This document shows, in pieces, positions 34,820-43,410 of a stretch of 64,000 nt of DNA. Numbering within the stretch: position 1 is the first letter of the stretch; every line of letters starts with the position of its first letter. Source of the stretch: Verrucomicrobiota bacterium (GTDB lineage: Bacteria > Verrucomicrobiota > Verrucomicrobiia > Verrucomicrobiales > Verrucomicrobiaceae). The notes beneath the pieces were generated by a model. It saw only the letters and a list, made by a program, of their open reading frames with translations, was not told the DNA's origin and searched no databases. The DNA is taken from the NCBI GenBank assembly GCA_025360015.1, contig JANYCZ010000042.1:1-64000 (forward strand). The letters run 5' to 3'. The position numbers and the translations under genes are program-made.

Positions 34820-36238
34820 ATGCGCCCCCTACTCCTCGCTCTTCTACTCTCGGCACAGGCGGCGTTTTCAGCCATCAACCCACCAAACATCGTCATTATT
34901 TTCATGGATGATATGGGTTATGCCGATGTGGGCTGCTTCGGGGCGCAGGGCTATCAGACGCCGAACATTGACAAGCTGGCGGCCGAGGGACGCAAATTCA
35001 CCAATTTCCACGTCGCCCAGCCCGTGTGCAGCGCCTCCCGCACCGCCCTGCTGACCGGCTGCTACCCGAACCGCCTCGGCATTCACGGTGCCCTCGGGCC
35101 GAATGCGAAGCACGGTATCAATGCGGATGAAATGACCTTGGCGGAGTTGGTGAAACAAAAAAACTACGCCACCGCCGCCGTAGGCAAATGGCACCTCGGT
35201 TCCCTGCCCCAGTTTCTTCCCACCAAGCACGGCTTCGACCAGTATTACGGCATCCCCTATTCGAACGACATGTGGCCCTACCATCCGCAGGTGAAAAAGA
35301 ATGCGTTTCCCAATCTGCCCATGATCGAGGACGACCACGTCGTGGATGCAGAGATCACACCGGAGGAGCAGACCCACCTCACCACGGACTACACCACGCG
35401 CGGCGTGCAGTTCATCGAGAAGAACAAGGCCAAGCCCTTCTTCCTCTACCTCGCGCACAGCATGGTGCATGTGCCCCTGTTTGTGAGTGACAAGTTCAAG
35501 GGCAAATCCGGCAAGGGCCTGTTTGGAGATGTCATGATGGAGGTGGACTGGTCCGTGGGCCAGGTCATGGACACGCTGAAGAAAAACGGCCTGGAAGACA
35601 ACACCTGGATCATCTTCACCTCCGACAACGGCCCCTGGCTCAGCTATGGTGACAACGCCGGCAGCGCAGGCCCGCTCCGCGAGGGCAAAGGCACCTGCTG
35701 GGAAGGCGGCACTCGCGTCACCGGCATCATGAAATGGCCGGGCAAAATACCCGCTGGCACCACCACGGACACCATGCTTATGACCATCGATCTCCTGCCC
35801 ACCATCGCCCACATCATCGAGGCGAAACTGCCCGATCATCCCATCGACGGCCTCAACTGCTGGCCCATCATCTCCGGCGTGCCCGACGCCAAAAACCCGC
35901 ACGACTTCTACGCCTTCTACTACGAGCAAAATCAGCTCCAGGCCATCAGCAGCGGCGACGGCAGCTGGAAGCTCCAGCTCCCCCACACCTACCGCAGCCT
36001 GCCCGCCGACATTCCCAAGGCTACGGGCGGCAAACCTGTCAATTATAAAGAGGTAAAGATCACCGAGCCTGAACTCTACGATCTCTACGGGGACCTCAGC
36101 GAATCCAAAAACGTGGCCACGCAAAATCCCGCCGAAGTGGCCCTGCTGCAAAAGCACGCCGAAACCATCCGCGCTGAACTGGGAGACAGCCTCATGAAGA
36201 TGCCGAAGGGAAGCGGCACCCGGGAGGCGGGCAAGTAG
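34820..36238 (+). CDS. Secreted sulfatase (arylsulfatase A type)
   Basis: The 472-residue product has a signal peptide (MRPLLLALLLSAQAAFSA). The metal site Asp30-Asp31 (FMDDMGYAD), the formylglycine motif CSASR at 70-74 (where Ala replaces the usual Pro) and GKWHLG are all present, as is TSDNGPW later. It differs from the sulfatase at 27599 and is not a recent duplicate. It should remove sulfate from extracellular polysaccharides in the periplasm or outside the cell. It stands alone, divergent from nusA, with no carbohydrate-active partner nearby. The C-terminus ends KGSGTREAGK. Confidence 0.93.
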   Translation: MRPLLLALLLSAQAAFSAINPPNIVIIFMDDMGYADVGCFGAQGYQTPNIDKLAAEGRKFTNFHVAQPVCSASRTALLTGCYPNRLGIHGALGPNAKHGINADEMTLAELVKQKNYATAAVGKWHLGSLPQFLPTKHGFDQYYGIPYSNDMWPYHPQVKKNAFPNLPMIEDDHVVDAEITPEEQTHLTTDYTTRGVQFIEKNKAKPFFLYLAHSMVHVPLFVSDKFKGKSGKGLFGDVMMEVDWSVGQVMDTLKKNGLEDNTWIIFTSDNGPWLSYGDNAGSAGPLREGKGTCWEGGTRVTGIMKWPGKIPAGTTTDTMLMTIDLLPTIAHIIEAKLPDHPIDGLNCWPIISGVPDAKNPHDFYAFYYEQNQLQAISSGDGSWKLQLPHTYRSLPADIPKATGGKPVNYKEVKITEPELYDLYGDLSESKNVATQNPAEVALLQKHAETIRAELGDSLMKMPKGSGTREAGK

Positions 36239-36420
36239 GGGCCGGCTTGCCCTCCAACAGTGGTCTTCACGCGTCTTTGGCGCAGCTTCCGGGCATGCAG
36301 CAGCTCACCCAAAACCCTTTGCGCGCGCTTCATTTGCAGCAGTTTTCGTGCCTAAATTGCATTAAAGGTTGTCACCCTCAAGGGACTGACTAGCATCGGC
36401 GGCGGCCAACCAAATCAGCC

Positions 36421-36439
36421 ACCAACCAACCAACCAACC
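36421..36439 (+). repeat. Tetranucleotide repeat abutting the ammonium transporter start codon
   Basis: ACCAACCAACCAACCAACC (about 4.5 units of CCAA) ends on the base before the ATG of the amt gene. It occupies the place of a ribosome binding site; no purine-rich SD is visible. Slippage here would change the leader length. Confidence 0.85.
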
Positions 36440-37771
36440 ATGACCCATCCCTTGCTGAAACGCAGCGGGAGCGGAGCCTTGCGGAGCTTTTCCGTGATGG
36501 CCGCGCTCGCACTCGCCACGACCTCCGCCCATGCCGCGACCGCCCCTTCCACGCTCAACAGCGGGGACACGGCCTGGCTCCTGGTCTCCACAGCACTGGT
36601 GCTGTTCATGATGATTCCAGGGCTGGCGCTGTTTTACGCCGGTCTGGTGCGGGCCAAAAACGTGCTCTCCATCCTGATGCAGTGCTTTGCGCTGACTGCC
36701 GTCATGAGCCTGGTGTGGCTGGTCTGCGGTTATTCGCTGTGCTTTTCGGATGGCGGCCCGTTCATCGGCGGTTTTGACAAGGTGTTCCTCAAAGGCGTGA
36801 CGCCGGATACCGTGCGGAGTGACTGCCCAACGATCCCGGAGATGCTGCACTTCGCCTATCAGATGATGTTTTTCCTCATCACGCCCGGCCTGTTCATCGG
36901 TGCCTTCGCAGAGCGCATGAAGTTCAAGGCCATCCTCGTCTTCAGCATCATCTGGAGTCTCGTTGTCTATGCGCCCTGCTGCTACGGCGTGTGGCACAAG
37001 GCCGGAGCCTTTTTCGGCCTCACGGGCGTGATCGATCTCGCGGGTGGCATCGTGGTGCACATCACCGCCGGGGTGGCCGCCCTGGTGGCCTGCGTGATGG
37101 TCGGCCCCCGCAAAGAATTCCCCAGCGCGCAGCTCATGCCGCACAATCTGCCGCTGACCATCGTGGGCGCAGGCATGCTATGGGTGGGCTGGTTTGGCTT
37201 CAATGCGGGCAGCCATCTCGCCGCGAATGGCGCGGCGGCGATGACTCTGGTGGTCACCCATCTTTCCGCCTGCGCAGCCTCAGTGGTGTGGATGCTCATC
37301 GAATGGATTCGCAATGGCAAGCCGAGCGCGCTGGGCATCGCCACGGGTTCCATCGCCGGGCTGGCGGCCATCACTCCTGCCGCCGGCAAGGTGGGCCCGG
37401 TCGGCGCGCTCTGCATCGGCAGCCTCTCAGCGCTGCTATGCTGGCTGGCCTGCTCCAAGCTGAAGCACAAATTTGGCTACGACGATTCACTGGACGTCTT
37501 CGGCGTGCATGGCATGGGCGGCTTTGTGGGCACCATCCTCGTCGCGGTTTTCGGCTCCACCAGCTTCGCCGGCGGCCTGGGGGACTTCAACATCGGCCAA
37601 CAACTCATGACGCAGAGCCTGGCCGCCCTGTGGACGATCCTGCTCTCGGGCATTGCCAGCTTCGTGATCTTGAAGGTCATCGATCTCACGATGGGGCTGC
37701 GCGTCTCCCAGGAGGACGAAAATCAGGGGCTCGACCTCGCGGAGCATGGCGAAGCGGCCTACAACGACTGA
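36440..37771 (+). CDS. amt: Ammonium transporter
   Basis: The 443-residue inner-membrane protein conducts ammonia/ammonium as a trimer. A cleavable signal peptide (ends ATTSAHA, about residue 33) precedes 11 helices. The twin pore histidines are His207 (GGIVVHITAG) and His357 (VFGVHGMGG). The signature region AGMLWVGWFGFNAGSHL is at about 244-260. No glnK/PII gene is adjacent, unlike many amt loci. I searched the upstream 200 bases for a sigma54 promoter and saw none. The C-terminal tail LRVSQEDENQGLDLAEHGEAAYND is the usual PII-responsive tail. Confidence 0.95.
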   Translation: MTHPLLKRSGSGALRSFSVMAALALATTSAHAATAPSTLNSGDTAWLLVSTALVLFMMIPGLALFYAGLVRAKNVLSILMQCFALTAVMSLVWLVCGYSLCFSDGGPFIGGFDKVFLKGVTPDTVRSDCPTIPEMLHFAYQMMFFLITPGLFIGAFAERMKFKAILVFSIIWSLVVYAPCCYGVWHKAGAFFGLTGVIDLAGGIVVHITAGVAALVACVMVGPRKEFPSAQLMPHNLPLTIVGAGMLWVGWFGFNAGSHLAANGAAAMTLVVTHLSACAASVVWMLIEWIRNGKPSALGIATGSIAGLAAITPAAGKVGPVGALCIGSLSALLCWLACSKLKHKFGYDDSLDVFGVHGMGGFVGTILVAVFGSTSFAGGLGDFNIGQQLMTQSLAALWTILLSGIASFVILKVIDLTMGLRVSQEDENQGLDLAEHGEAAYND

Positions 37772-37817
37772 CCTCCGGGATGCAGGCTCATCATTTTTGC
37801 GAATGCCTCATTGCGAA

Positions 37818-37846
37818 TTGTCATTCAGGCACGCATAGGCTTAAAT
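37818..37846 (+). promoter_or_regulatory. Sigma70-type promoter of the Gld-like ABC operon
   Basis: TTGTCA (37818-37823) and TTAAAT (37841-37846) are separated by 17 bases, with the gene start at 37882. Transcription would begin near 37853. The -35 box matches consensus at five of six bases and the -10 box at four of six. Confidence 0.5.
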
Positions 37847-37881
37847 TTACTTTCTAACCCCGTCGCTCCCTCTCTCCAGTC

Positions 37882-38847
37882 ATGATTGATGTTCAGGAAC
37901 TCACCAAGCAGTACGCCGGACGCACTGCGGTGAACAACATCTCCTTCCGTGTGGAGCCGGGGGAGATCGTGGGTTTTCTGGGGCCAAACGGAGCAGGGAA
38001 ATCCACCACGATGCGCATCCTCAGCGGCTACATGCCGGCCACTTCGGGGCGGGTCAATGTGGCGGGTTTTGACGTTTTCCAGCAGTCGATCCAGGTGCGG
38101 CAGTCCGTGGGATATATGCCAGAAATGGCCCCGCTCTACACGGACATGAAGGTCAAGGAGTACCTCCGCTTCCGCGCGGAGCTGAAAGGCCTCTCCGGCA
38201 TGGCCATGCGCCGCCGCATTGGCGAGGTGATGGAGCTCACCGGCGTCACCGACATGCGCAAGCGCCTCATTGGCAATCTCTCCAAAGGCTACCGCCAGCG
38301 CGTGGCCCTGGCGGATGCCCTCGTGCACAAGCCCAAGCTCCTCATCCTCGACGAGCCCACCAACGGCCTCGACCCCGTACAGATCCGCCATGTGCGCGAT
38401 CTGCTGCGCAGCCTGAAGTCCAAGCACACCGTACTGCTTTCCACCCACATCCTGCATGAAGTGGAGCAGACCTGCGACCGCGTGGTCATGATCCATCAGG
38501 GGCGCATCCGCGCCAATGACACACCGGCGAACCTCACGCGGCAGCTCCGCTCCACCACGCTGCTGCATTTGGAGCTCGAAGGCACCGGCAATCTGGCGGA
38601 AAAACTCTCCGCCATTGCTGCCGTGCGGAAAGCGACGGAAGAAGAGCTGCTCGTCCATCCCTGGCGGCGTTTCACCCTGCGGGTCGAGCCCGATCACGAC
38701 GTGCGCGATGAAGTGATGGAACTCGCCATGAAAGAAAAATGGCGCATCCGCGAGATGCACCGCCAGCTTCCCACTCTGGAGGATGTCTTCGTCGAGCTCT
38801 CCATGAACGCCGGCACCCCCACCGACATTCCCACTCACGTGCTATGA
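37882..38847 (+). CDS. ABC transporter ATPase, GldA-like
   Basis: The 321-residue cytosolic ATPase has Walker A GPNGAGKST at 34-42, the signature LSKGYRQRV, Walker B LLILDEPTNGLDP and the switch His in LLSTHILHE. A C-terminal regulatory tail of about 100 residues follows (DUF4162-type). Together with the next three genes it forms the Gld-type export complex: ATPase, permease, GldG-like and DUF4340. In Bacteroidetes GldA-GldF-GldG has been linked to gliding; here, outside that phylum, the job is unknown and may be lipoprotein or envelope maintenance. The permease gene overlaps its stop by four bases (ATGA). Confidence 0.9.
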   Translation: MIDVQELTKQYAGRTAVNNISFRVEPGEIVGFLGPNGAGKSTTMRILSGYMPATSGRVNVAGFDVFQQSIQVRQSVGYMPEMAPLYTDMKVKEYLRFRAELKGLSGMAMRRRIGEVMELTGVTDMRKRLIGNLSKGYRQRVALADALVHKPKLLILDEPTNGLDPVQIRHVRDLLRSLKSKHTVLLSTHILHEVEQTCDRVVMIHQGRIRANDTPANLTRQLRSTTLLHLELEGTGNLAEKLSAIAAVRKATEEELLVHPWRRFTLRVEPDHDVRDEVMELAMKEKWRIREMHRQLPTLEDVFVELSMNAGTPTDIPTHVL

Positions 38848-39602
38848 GGATATTCTGGATTCTGCTCAAGAAAGAACTGCACTCCTTCTTTGTCTCCCCC
38901 GTGGCCTATGTGGTGCTGGCGCTGGTCATGGTGCTCAATGGCTTCGCCTTCCGCGCCGCTCTCGCCGTGCTGGAAAACGCGCCCAGCGAAGGCTCCATCG
39001 TGAGCTGGACCTTCCACGCCATGTGGTTCTGGCTGTCCTACTTCTTCATCTTCCCGTTGCTGACCATGCGCCTCTTCGCTGAGGAAAAAAAGATGGGCAC
39101 GCTGGAGACGCTCTTCACCGCACCAGTGCGCGCCTGGCAGGTCGTCGGCTCCAAGTATCTCGCCGCCGTCATCGTGTACTGCGTGCTGTGGCTGCCCAGC
39201 CTGATCAATTTCAAGTTTGCCCACTGGATCACCGCCGGGCAGGTCGAGCTGCCTGCGGGAGCCATGGGTGGCGCCTATCTCATCCTGGTGGTGATGGGCA
39301 TGTTCAATCTGGCCGTGGGCTGCTTTGCCTCATCGCTGACGGCCAATCAGATCGTGGCTGCCATCATCTCCTTCACCCTGAGCCTGCTGCATTTCCTGAT
39401 GGGCATTTTCATCATGGTCGTGGGCCGCAAGATTTCCGACACCATCGTGGACATCGTCAATTACTTCGCCGCAACGGAGCACATCCGCATCTTCACCGCC
39501 GGCCTCATCGACAGCCGCCCCATCATCTACTACCTCACCATGTCGCTGCTCTTCCTCTCCTTCACTCATCACGTGGTCGAGTTCCGCCGCTGGCGCCCCT
39601 GA
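38844..39602 (+). CDS. ABC-2 type permease, GldF-like
   Basis: The 252-residue membrane protein has six hydrophobic segments, the first at about 18-40 (SFFVSPVAYVVLALVMVLNGF). The MGTLETLFTAPVRAWQVVGSKYLAA block is the coupling helix typical of ABC-2 permeases. The ATG overlaps the preceding stop as ATGA, so it is translationally coupled to the ATPase. The open frame reaching further upstream has no similarity and is not used. The GldG-like gene starts 18 bases after the stop. Confidence 0.9.
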   Translation: MRIFWILLKKELHSFFVSPVAYVVLALVMVLNGFAFRAALAVLENAPSEGSIVSWTFHAMWFWLSYFFIFPLLTMRLFAEEKKMGTLETLFTAPVRAWQVVGSKYLAAVIVYCVLWLPSLINFKFAHWITAGQVELPAGAMGGAYLILVVMGMFNLAVGCFASSLTANQIVAAIISFTLSLLHFLMGIFIMVVGRKISDTIVDIVNYFAATEHIRIFTAGLIDSRPIIYYLTMSLLFLSFTHHVVEFRRWRP

Positions 39603-39620
39603 GCCGACTGATCCACCCCC

Positions 39621-41117
39621 ATGACGGATTCCGCACAGAACACCCCGCCTGCCAGCGCTAAGGCCAAACCGATGCCAAAGCGTTACGGCATCGGCCTGAA
39701 CGTCGCGCTGCAGGTCCTCCTGGCGCTGGCGCTCTTTGCCGGTGTGAACCGCCTCAACTACTACCATTACTGGCGCTGGGATCTCAGCCCCAGCCAGGAC
39801 TACACCCTCAGCCCCGCCACGCTGAAGTACCTCGACAGCCTCTCGCGCGATGTGCAGATTTACATCGTCTTTGGCCGGGATTCCAAGGTCTACGGTGAGG
39901 TGCAGTCCCTGCTGGAGGAATACCACCTGCATGGCAGGCAGCGCATCAAGGTTCGCTCCATCGACCCCGTGCGTGACATTGAGCGCGCCGAACAGCTCAA
40001 GGCGGACACCGGCCTCTCCTTGGCGCAAAATGGCGTGCTCATCCGCTGCGGTGCCAACAAGCGTTTCATCACCGAAGAGGAGCTCGTCGTCCGGGAAAAG
40101 GGCACCAGCACCAACAAGCAGATCATCGAGTTTCGCGGGGAAGACGCCATCTCCTCCGCGCTCATCTCCGTGGTGGAAGGCCGCGTGCGGCGCTTCTACT
40201 ACGTCGTGGGCAAAGGCAGCCGCTCAGACGAGGCGCAGAGTGACGCCTACAACGCTGCCATTGATCTCGGCAGGCAGCAGAACTTCGAAGTCGTGCAGGT
40301 GAATCTCTCCGAAATCAGCCACATCCCCACGGACACCGACGGACTCCTCATCCTCGGCGCGCGCTACGATCTTTCCGAGCGCGAAGTCTCCATGCTCAAC
40401 GGTTACTGGCAGACCAAGCGGGCGGGCATTTTCGTCATGCTGGATCCCGGCGGTGAGACCACCCGCCTCAATGCCTTTCTCACCGCCAATGGCGTGCATC
40501 CCCGCGGTGACCGCGTACTGATGGCGGAAAGCACCAGCACCGGCCCCAAGAAGGAATTCTCCGTACTGGGCGAGTTCATGAAGGATGTGCCCTTCACCCG
40601 CCACCTCGTCTCCTCCGCCATCACCCTGGCCGGGCAGACGGAGTCTCTGGATCTCCTGGAGGAAAACACCTCGCTCAAAGAGCAGTCCATCAACATTCAG
40701 CCGCTCATCATTGCCGCGCCCCGCTACTGGGGTGAGAAGCAGTTCCTGGAGGAACTGCCCATTGTCGATGAAGAAGACACCGTGCCGCCCATCTACGTGG
40801 CCGCCAGCATCGAACGCGGCGCCGTAAATGATGAAAGCCAGCGTGCCGACAGCGCACGCATGGTGGTGGTTTCCAACTCCACCCTGCTCGACAAGCAGAC
40901 CATGCTCGCCGTCAGCCGCGACTTCGTGGCCACCGGCCTGAACTGGCTGATGAACCGCGAAAGCTTCATCGGCATCCCCGCCAAATCCAAACACGCCTAC
41001 CGCATCCAGCTTACCAGCAGGCAGCATGAACTGATCTTCTGGGTCACCTCCATCACCCTGCCGGGCATCGTTCTGGCCTTCGGCTTCATGGTCTGGGCCA
41101 GCCGCCGGGCCGCATGA
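39621..41117 (+). CDS. GldG-like substrate-binding ABC subunit
   Basis: The 498-residue protein has one N-terminal transmembrane helix (about 24-40), a large periplasmic domain matching the GldG/ABC_transp_aux pattern (DVQIYIVFGRDSKVYGEVQSLLEEYHLHGRQRIKVRSIDP) and a C-terminal helix near 470-495 (FWVTSITLPGIVLAFGFMVW). Such subunits sit beside the permease and may present the substrate. The gene lies between the permease and the DUF4340 gene with short gaps of 18 and 16 bases, supporting one operon. The substrate is unknown. Confidence 0.88.
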   Translation: MTDSAQNTPPASAKAKPMPKRYGIGLNVALQVLLALALFAGVNRLNYYHYWRWDLSPSQDYTLSPATLKYLDSLSRDVQIYIVFGRDSKVYGEVQSLLEEYHLHGRQRIKVRSIDPVRDIERAEQLKADTGLSLAQNGVLIRCGANKRFITEEELVVREKGTSTNKQIIEFRGEDAISSALISVVEGRVRRFYYVVGKGSRSDEAQSDAYNAAIDLGRQQNFEVVQVNLSEISHIPTDTDGLLILGARYDLSEREVSMLNGYWQTKRAGIFVMLDPGGETTRLNAFLTANGVHPRGDRVLMAESTSTGPKKEFSVLGEFMKDVPFTRHLVSSAITLAGQTESLDLLEENTSLKEQSINIQPLIIAAPRYWGEKQFLEELPIVDEEDTVPPIYVAASIERGAVNDESQRADSARMVVVSNSTLLDKQTMLAVSRDFVATGLNWLMNRESFIGIPAKSKHAYRIQLTSRQHELIFWVTSITLPGIVLAFGFMVWASRRAA

Positions 41118-41133
41118 GAACCGACTTTGACGC

Positions 41134-42969
41134 ATGAGCGCACGCACCACCCTCCTCCTGTTCCTGCTCGTCGCCGCCATGGGCGCGATCATTCTTGGCA
41201 TCGAGCGTTACTTTCCCTCCGCCCAGGAATTGCGCGAAATCAGGCGCGGCCCCCCACGCTTCGAGAAAGAAAAAGTCACCCGCATCGAAGTGCTGACCGC
41301 TGAAAACGTGCCGCTCACCCTCGTGCGTGATGGCACAGCCTGGCGCATCGAGAAGCCGTATGACGATCTGGCCGATCCGCAGAAAGTCGCCGCGCTCATC
41401 CTCACCCTTCATGGCGTCGATTGGATCGAGCGCATCCATCGCGAAGAATTCGATGGCGATGAATGGCAGAAAACCGGGCTCGAGAAGCCACGCTTCAAAG
41501 TGCGCCTTCTCGCCGGTGACTCCCTAGCCTACGAATGCTGGTTCGGCGCGCCTGCGGCCGTCGAAAACAGCCTTTACATTGGCATCCCGGACGCCGCCCA
41601 CGGTGAAACCGCCTGGTATCTTGCCAAGAGTGAAGCCCCCCCTGTCTTGCAGATTCCTGCCGCCTCCTGGCGCGACCCCAAGCTGCTGCGCCTGCCGGCG
41701 GAGGTCATCACCAGCATCACTTTGAACCAGCCCTCCGGTCAGATCGTCCTCGCCCGTGAAAACGAGCACGCGCCATGGCTGCTCGAAAAGCCGCTCAAAA
41801 CACGCGGCAGCAAGGAACGCATCACCGAGCTGCTCTCCGCCATTCTCAACATCGAAATCACCGAGGCCAAGGATGTCGCCGCCACCACCAAGGAAGATGC
41901 GCAGACCGCCCATGCCGATGAAATCAAAGTCAGCATCGAGTCCAAAACGCGCGGCAAGTCCTACGAGTTCAGCATCAAAAAACCTGCGGATGACAAACAG
42001 GCCGTCACCACCGCCACTACGGCCTATCGCAAGCCCGCCTTCACAGTCGTCGCCAAAAATCTCCTCACCCTCTGGGTCAGCCCCAATGCCCTGCGCGACC
42101 ACCTGCTCGCCCAGGTCGATGGCGAGCGGCTCGAATTCATCACCATTACCAGTAAGACGCATCCCGAGATCAACCTCCGCAACGAAGGTGGCTCCTGGTA
42201 CCTGCAGCGCCATGGCAAATGGGACCCCGCCAATGGCGAGCGCGTCGGACGCTGCCTGAATGCTCTCAACACGTTTGAAATCCTCCAGTTCGCCGCAGAC
42301 TCCGCCGCAGACCTGACCCCCTATGGCCTGGACGATCCCTTCCAGACCCTCACCTGGACCCCGCAGCGTGAAAAGCCGGTGAAGCTCATGTTTGGCCATA
42401 ATCCGGAAAGCACCCAGTTCTTTGCCAAATATGACGGCGAGCCCTTCGTCTACCGCATCGACGCCTCCCTGCTTCCCTCCCTGCCCACGGACGGCATCAA
42501 ATGGAAAGGCCTCGGAGCCCTGCGCTTCACCACCTTCGCCTTGCGCAGGATCACCATGTCCCCCGGTGCCTACACAAACACCGTGCTGGACTACAACCCC
42601 GTCACCGCTGAATGGAAAGCCTCAAAAGGCGGTCATGATGTCACCGCCGAACTCGACCGCGTGAAAGCTGACCAGCTCGCCGCCAACCTTTCACGCTTCA
42701 CCGTGCAGGACTGGGCTGCCGACCGTAGTGATGCGCTCCAAGCCCTGAAAACTCCCTTCCTCGCCATCCAGATCGTCCTCGGCGAGCCTGGCCGCCTCGA
42801 TGGCCCCGTGCATGAAATCGAGATCCTCTTCTCGCCCACGCAGCCCAACGCCAACACCGCCTTCTACTTCGGCCAGATCAAAGACGACCCCGACATTTTC
42901 TACATCACCAACAACACCCTGCTGCAAATCGCCGGGATCAACGTCTTCAAGCCCAAGCCGACCAAGTAG
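41134..42969 (+). CDS. DUF4340 protein, partner of the GldG-like system
   Basis: The 611-residue protein has a single N-terminal membrane anchor (RTTLLLFLLVAAMGAIILGI) and two or three DUF4340-type beta-rich repeats in the periplasm (IEKPYDDLADPQKVAALILTLHGVDW; TPYGLDDPFQTLTWTPQR). DUF4340 genes usually close GldA/F/G operons outside Bacteroidetes, as here. The gene starts 16 bases after the GldG-like stop. The spacer downstream (42970-43221) holds no gene. Its exact role is unknown. Confidence 0.88.
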   Translation: MSARTTLLLFLLVAAMGAIILGIERYFPSAQELREIRRGPPRFEKEKVTRIEVLTAENVPLTLVRDGTAWRIEKPYDDLADPQKVAALILTLHGVDWIERIHREEFDGDEWQKTGLEKPRFKVRLLAGDSLAYECWFGAPAAVENSLYIGIPDAAHGETAWYLAKSEAPPVLQIPAASWRDPKLLRLPAEVITSITLNQPSGQIVLARENEHAPWLLEKPLKTRGSKERITELLSAILNIEITEAKDVAATTKEDAQTAHADEIKVSIESKTRGKSYEFSIKKPADDKQAVTTATTAYRKPAFTVVAKNLLTLWVSPNALRDHLLAQVDGERLEFITITSKTHPEINLRNEGGSWYLQRHGKWDPANGERVGRCLNALNTFEILQFAADSAADLTPYGLDDPFQTLTWTPQREKPVKLMFGHNPESTQFFAKYDGEPFVYRIDASLLPSLPTDGIKWKGLGALRFTTFALRRITMSPGAYTNTVLDYNPVTAEWKASKGGHDVTAELDRVKADQLAANLSRFTVQDWAADRSDALQALKTPFLAIQIVLGEPGRLDGPVHEIEILFSPTQPNANTAFYFGQIKDDPDIFYITNNTLLQIAGINVFKPKPTK

Positions 42970-43221
42970 CCGCAGAAGGCTCTGCTCGTATGCTGGCTGT
43001 GTTTGGCGCATTGCGTTGGTTCCTCGCCGAGACAGCCCTTCGACAAACCGCCCGGCTTCTGAGAGGCACCGAGTCATGAGGCGTCCCCACTCACACAAAC
43101 GTGCGAGCTGTCGCCACACCACTTCTACACCGGAACGACCATGCAAAAAGTGCGCTGAACACGAATGTCTAGCGCACTTGGAGGTATGGAGTGTCAGCAA
43201 GCCGTTGCTGCAAGCGGCGGC

Positions 43222-43341
43222 TTAGCGACCTCCGCCAAGAAGATAAAAGATGAGCAGGACTGGCAGTGGAATGCCCAGAAGCCACAGAAGTACCCAGCCC
43301 ACTTTACCTTCGTTGTATTGCTGTTTGAGTTTCGTTTTCAT
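43222..43341 (-). CDS. 39-residue single-helix membrane protein
   Basis: This small gene runs from the ATG at 43341 to the TAA at 43222. The product begins MKTKLKQQYNEGKVGW and continues with a 20-residue membrane segment (residues 16-35, VLLWLLGIPLPVLLIF and onward), ending LGGGR. Basic residues at the N-terminus would put that end in the cytosol. A clear amphipathic leader and one helix argue for a real gene over a random frame. It lies between the DUF4340 gene and the DUF6600 gene. No function is known. Confidence 0.65.
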   Translation of the reverse strand: MKTKLKQQYNEGKVGWVLLWLLGIPLPVLLIFYLLGGGR

Positions 43342-43410
43342 AAGAGGTGCGGTTGTAAATGAATTCGTGCTTCCCGCGAAACCTGGATGGGTTTTTTCAG
43401 ATCAACTTGC

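Noticed and set aside
34868-36157. 429-codon minus-strand frame opposite the second sulfatase
   Set aside because: Antisense shadow; the sulfatase motifs on the other strand are decisive.
36239-36439. Sigma54 promoter upstream of the ammonium transporter
   Set aside because: No TGGCAC-N5-TTGC arrangement was found; the nearest GC pairs have the wrong spacing.
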